A stretch of 64,000 bases of DNA from contig CALAJQ010000015.1 of NCBI GenBank assembly GCA_937922785.1, positions 55,561 through 119,560 on the forward strand, written 5' to 3'. Below the pieces are notes generated by a model. That model worked only from the letters and a program-made list of their open reading frames with translations, ran no database searches and was not told where the DNA came from. The translations under genes were made by a program, and so were the position numbers. Each line of letters starts with the position of its first letter. Position 1 is the first letter of the stretch. The DNA is from an uncultured Acidimicrobiales bacterium (GTDB taxonomy: Bacteria; Actinomycetota; Acidimicrobiia; Acidimicrobiales; SZUA-35). Below are positions 62,345 through 64,000 of the stretch, one piece after another.

Positions 62345-63472
62345 ATGTGCGCGATGACACAGATGCATATTGTTCCGGTAGGTGAAGGTCGGCGAGTAAG
62401 TGTTGCGTCGGGAGCCGACACCATCGAACTTCCGGCCATGTGGTTGCGAGAGCGAAGCACTACCGAAGGGTCGCTAGATCCGGACAATTTGCAAAGACTT
62501 TATGACCCGGCAGCGATTGACCCAGCGTTGGCCGTAACTGATTGCTCGGTTGACAACGGCACGTTATTGGTTTCGTTCACCGACGGACACTTAGGACAGC
62601 TAGAAGTCGGAGCGTTGCGCCGTGATCTCCAGTGGGATCCCAACCCGGAAGAACCTCCTGGGAGGCAACAGTGGCACGGAGATCTAGATCCGTTTCCATA
62701 CATCGACTACAACTCGTGGGATTTCCAAAATCCAGCAACGTTCAAGCCGGCGCTCAAGGCCTATTTCTCCTACGGCTTCTACGTGTTGCAGAACTTACCC
62801 ACCAAGCCCGGCACGCTGGAGTCTCTAGCCCACAAGATGGGCAACCTGATCCCCACCAACTTCGGCTCGATATTCAACGTAATTACCGAACCCAATCCAA
62901 CTGACCTTGCCTACACAGGACATGAGTTGCGGGCTCACACCGATGGTCCCTACCGCAAACCTGTGCCCGGCATTCAGATTCTTCATTGCCTTGCTAACGG
63001 TGCTCCAGGAGGCGACTCCACCTTGGTGGATGGCTACACCGCAAGCGAGCGGCTGAAAGAGGCCGACCCAGACGCCTACAAGGCGTTATGTGATGTCGAT
63101 GTCGACTTTCGATACGACAGCGGTTCAGACGTGGTCGTCAACCGCACTCGAATGATCCAAGTTGATGATCAAGGCAAGTACGAGCAGTTCCGGTTTTCCC
63201 ACCGGCTGGACTACGTGACGCCGGCCCCAGCTAGCGTGCTCGAGGCCTGGTATCGGGGCCGAGCTTGGATGAGTAACTACTTGAACGAACGGGCTAACAA
63301 CGTCTACTTCCGTTTGACTCCTGGTGACGCCATGGTGATGGATAACCATCGGCTCCTTCATGGGCGCACCGCTTATGACTCCACCCAAGGAAGTCGGCAT
63401 CTGCAGGGTTGTTACCTTGACCATGACGGCCCAGACACGATGTGGCGACTCGCAATTCGATCTGCGAAGTAG
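62345..63472 (+). CDS. Gamma-butyrobetaine-hydroxylase-type (TauD/TfdA) dioxygenase
   Basis: A 375-residue Fe(II)/2-oxoglutarate dioxygenase. A short N-terminal domain (residues 5-90) of the GBBH-like type leads to the catalytic double-stranded beta helix: LAYTGHELRAHTDGPYRKPVPG carries HxD, and MVMDNHRLLHGRTAY the distal His with the 2-oxoglutarate Arg after it. Such enzymes hydroxylate gamma-butyrobetaine to carnitine, or act on trimethyllysine or related quaternary amines. In human BBOX the N-terminal domain binds zinc through Cys residues near WLRDxC; here it reads WLRERSTTEGS with no Cys. ATG at 62345 or 62354 (MTQMHIV). Confidence 0.88.
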   Translation: MCAMTQMHIVPVGEGRRVSVASGADTIELPAMWLRERSTTEGSLDPDNLQRLYDPAAIDPALAVTDCSVDNGTLLVSFTDGHLGQLEVGALRRDLQWDPNPEEPPGRQQWHGDLDPFPYIDYNSWDFQNPATFKPALKAYFSYGFYVLQNLPTKPGTLESLAHKMGNLIPTNFGSIFNVITEPNPTDLAYTGHELRAHTDGPYRKPVPGIQILHCLANGAPGGDSTLVDGYTASERLKEADPDAYKALCDVDVDFRYDSGSDVVVNRTRMIQVDDQGKYEQFRFSHRLDYVTPAPASVLEAWYRGRAWMSNYLNERANNVYFRLTPGDAMVMDNHRLLHGRTAYDSTQGSRHLQGCYLDHDGPDTMWRLAIRSAK

Positions 63473-63508
63473 TAACCGGCCCTTGGGGTCAAGTGGTCAC
63501 TCCAATAC

Positions 63509-63528
63509 ATGACCATAATACTGGTCAT
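63509..63528. promoter_or_regulatory. Perfect 7+7 inverted repeat at the antitoxin start
   Basis: ATGACCA-taatac-TGGTCAT is a perfect inverted repeat with a 6-base spacer, fitting an operator for an autoregulating antitoxin. It covers the first possible start codon of the antitoxin gene, and its centre contains CATAAT, which resembles a -10 box. Either the mRNA begins close to it or the true start lies downstream. Confidence 0.6.
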
Positions 63529-63799
63529 ATCTGAAATATTGCCGCTGGCCAGCGTGAAGTCGAAGTTCTCCGAAATGGTCGACCGTGTTGAACACACCCA
63601 CGACCGGATCATTGTTACCCGAAACGGCCGACCGGCCGCTGTACTCATCAGCCCCGAAGAACTCGAGTCACTGGAGGACACGCTGGAACTGCTCTCTGAT
63701 CCCGAGGCTGTGCGGCAACTCGAGGAGTCCCGCCAAGCTTACGAAGCAGGCGACCTCATCACGGGTGACGAACTCCGCAGCCGGTATCAGGCTAAGTGA
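63509..63799 (+). CDS. Phd/YefM-family antitoxin
   Basis: A 96-residue antitoxin. LPLASVKSKFSEMVDRVEHTHDRIIVTRNGRPAAVLISPEELESLEDTLELLSD matches the Phd/YefM DNA-binding and dimerisation part, and the C-terminal helix (VRQLEESRQAYEAGDLITGDELRSRYQ) is the usual toxin-binding tail. It should block the RelE-type toxin and repress its own operon. ATG at 63509 lies inside the inverted repeat; a start at TTG 63539 would still leave the whole family region. The GTG of the toxin overlaps its stop by 4 bp. Confidence 0.92.
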   Translation: MTIILVISEILPLASVKSKFSEMVDRVEHTHDRIIVTRNGRPAAVLISPEELESLEDTLELLSDPEAVRQLEESRQAYEAGDLITGDELRSRYQAK

Positions 63800-64000
63800 G
63801 TGACTCCGAACCCGGCTACGGGCTCCGAGTCACCGGATCGCTAGAACGCCAACTGAGCAAGTTGGGAGAGGGCACCGCCGCAGCGATCGTGGAGTTCCTG
63901 CTTGGAGCGTTGCTCGATGACCCGCATCGTCTCGGCGGGCCTTTGCAGCGTGAGCTTGCAGGGATGCGGTCGGCGCGGCGTGGCGTCTACCGAATCGTGT
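63796..64000 (+). CDS. RelE-family toxin (cut by window edge)
   Basis: Reading from GTG at 63796 gives SDSEPGYGLRVTGSLERQLSKLG, then IVEFLLGALLDDPHRLGGPL and a region with ELAGMRSARRGVYRIV at the edge, which is the RelE/ParE pattern (PxRLGxPL...GxxSARRGxYRI). The basic RARRG residues are those used for mRNA cleavage in RelE toxins. The last part of the protein lies past 64000. The GTG overlap with the antitoxin stop shows translational coupling. Confidence 0.88.
   Translation, partial: MSDSEPGYGLRVTGSLERQLSKLGEGTAAAIVEFLLGALLDDPHRLGGPLQRELAGMRSARRGVYRIV

Overview
The window looks like a chromosomal segment of a free-living actinobacterium, most likely a member of the Acidimicrobiia. This rests on gene content: an F420-type LLM oxidoreductase, a CarD regulator, a MurA with the actinobacterial Asp in place of the catalytic Cys, three DUF2510-type 'GWY...W' proteins, a SWIM/SNF2 pair, a mycoredoxin-like glutaredoxin domain, a LAxTG sorting motif, and frequent GTG/TTG starts. 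No phage, plasmid or intact insertion sequence was recognised. The phylum call is fairly safe; the class is an inference.

Layout. 1-15.8 kb: end of a galE gene, a small membrane-protein operon (DUF2510/RDD), carD, a degenerate metallo-beta-lactamase-fold protein, an acyl-CoA dehydrogenase, an F420-type oxidoreductase, lgt, murA, a phosphotransferase, a serine hydrolase, then a same-strand run of DEAD-box helicase, adenine methyltransferase, metX and Fpg/Nei glycosylase. 15.8-18.1 kb: tRNA-Gly with terminator, a striking 107-bp palindromic repeat cluster, and a response regulator/PAS histidine kinase pair. 18.2-28.3 kb: a 2499-residue LAxTG surface protein with seven near-isometric DUF11-type modules, a PBP4-type carboxypeptidase and a PrsW-type protease. 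28.5-34.5 kb: a two-gene molybdopterin oxidoreductase (Fe-S and NrfD-like subunits fused), a glutaredoxin-acetyltransferase fusion, DUF427 and MarR proteins. 34.6-39.3 kb: tRNA-Val and tRNA-Cys, then sbcC and sbcD.

39.5-51.9 kb is the most unusual region. It holds a SipW-like (ER-type) signal peptidase fused to a huge extracellular DUF2341/LamG region, a small TasA/camelysin-like protein with a SipW-type signal region, and a 2707-residue secreted protein with five CSLREA/beta-helix modules and a LamG/DUF2341-like tail. The reading offered here is a dedicated surface-fibre or matrix export module. The truncated end of the peptidase fusion and the tail of the beta-helix protein look like two halves of one domain series, suggesting rearrangement.

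51.9-64 kb is housekeeping and accessory: SWIM protein and SNF2 helicase, thiolase, two methyltransferases, an SH3-type lipoprotein, a formylglycine-enzyme-like protein, a UMF1-type transporter, an M23-like lipoprotein, a gamma-butyrobetaine-hydroxylase-type dioxygenase, and a Phd/RelE toxin-antitoxin pair cut by the window edge. Genes are tightly packed, with many 1-4 bp overlaps. The only stretch over 300 bases without a protein gene (34539-34937) carries two tRNAs and two hairpins.
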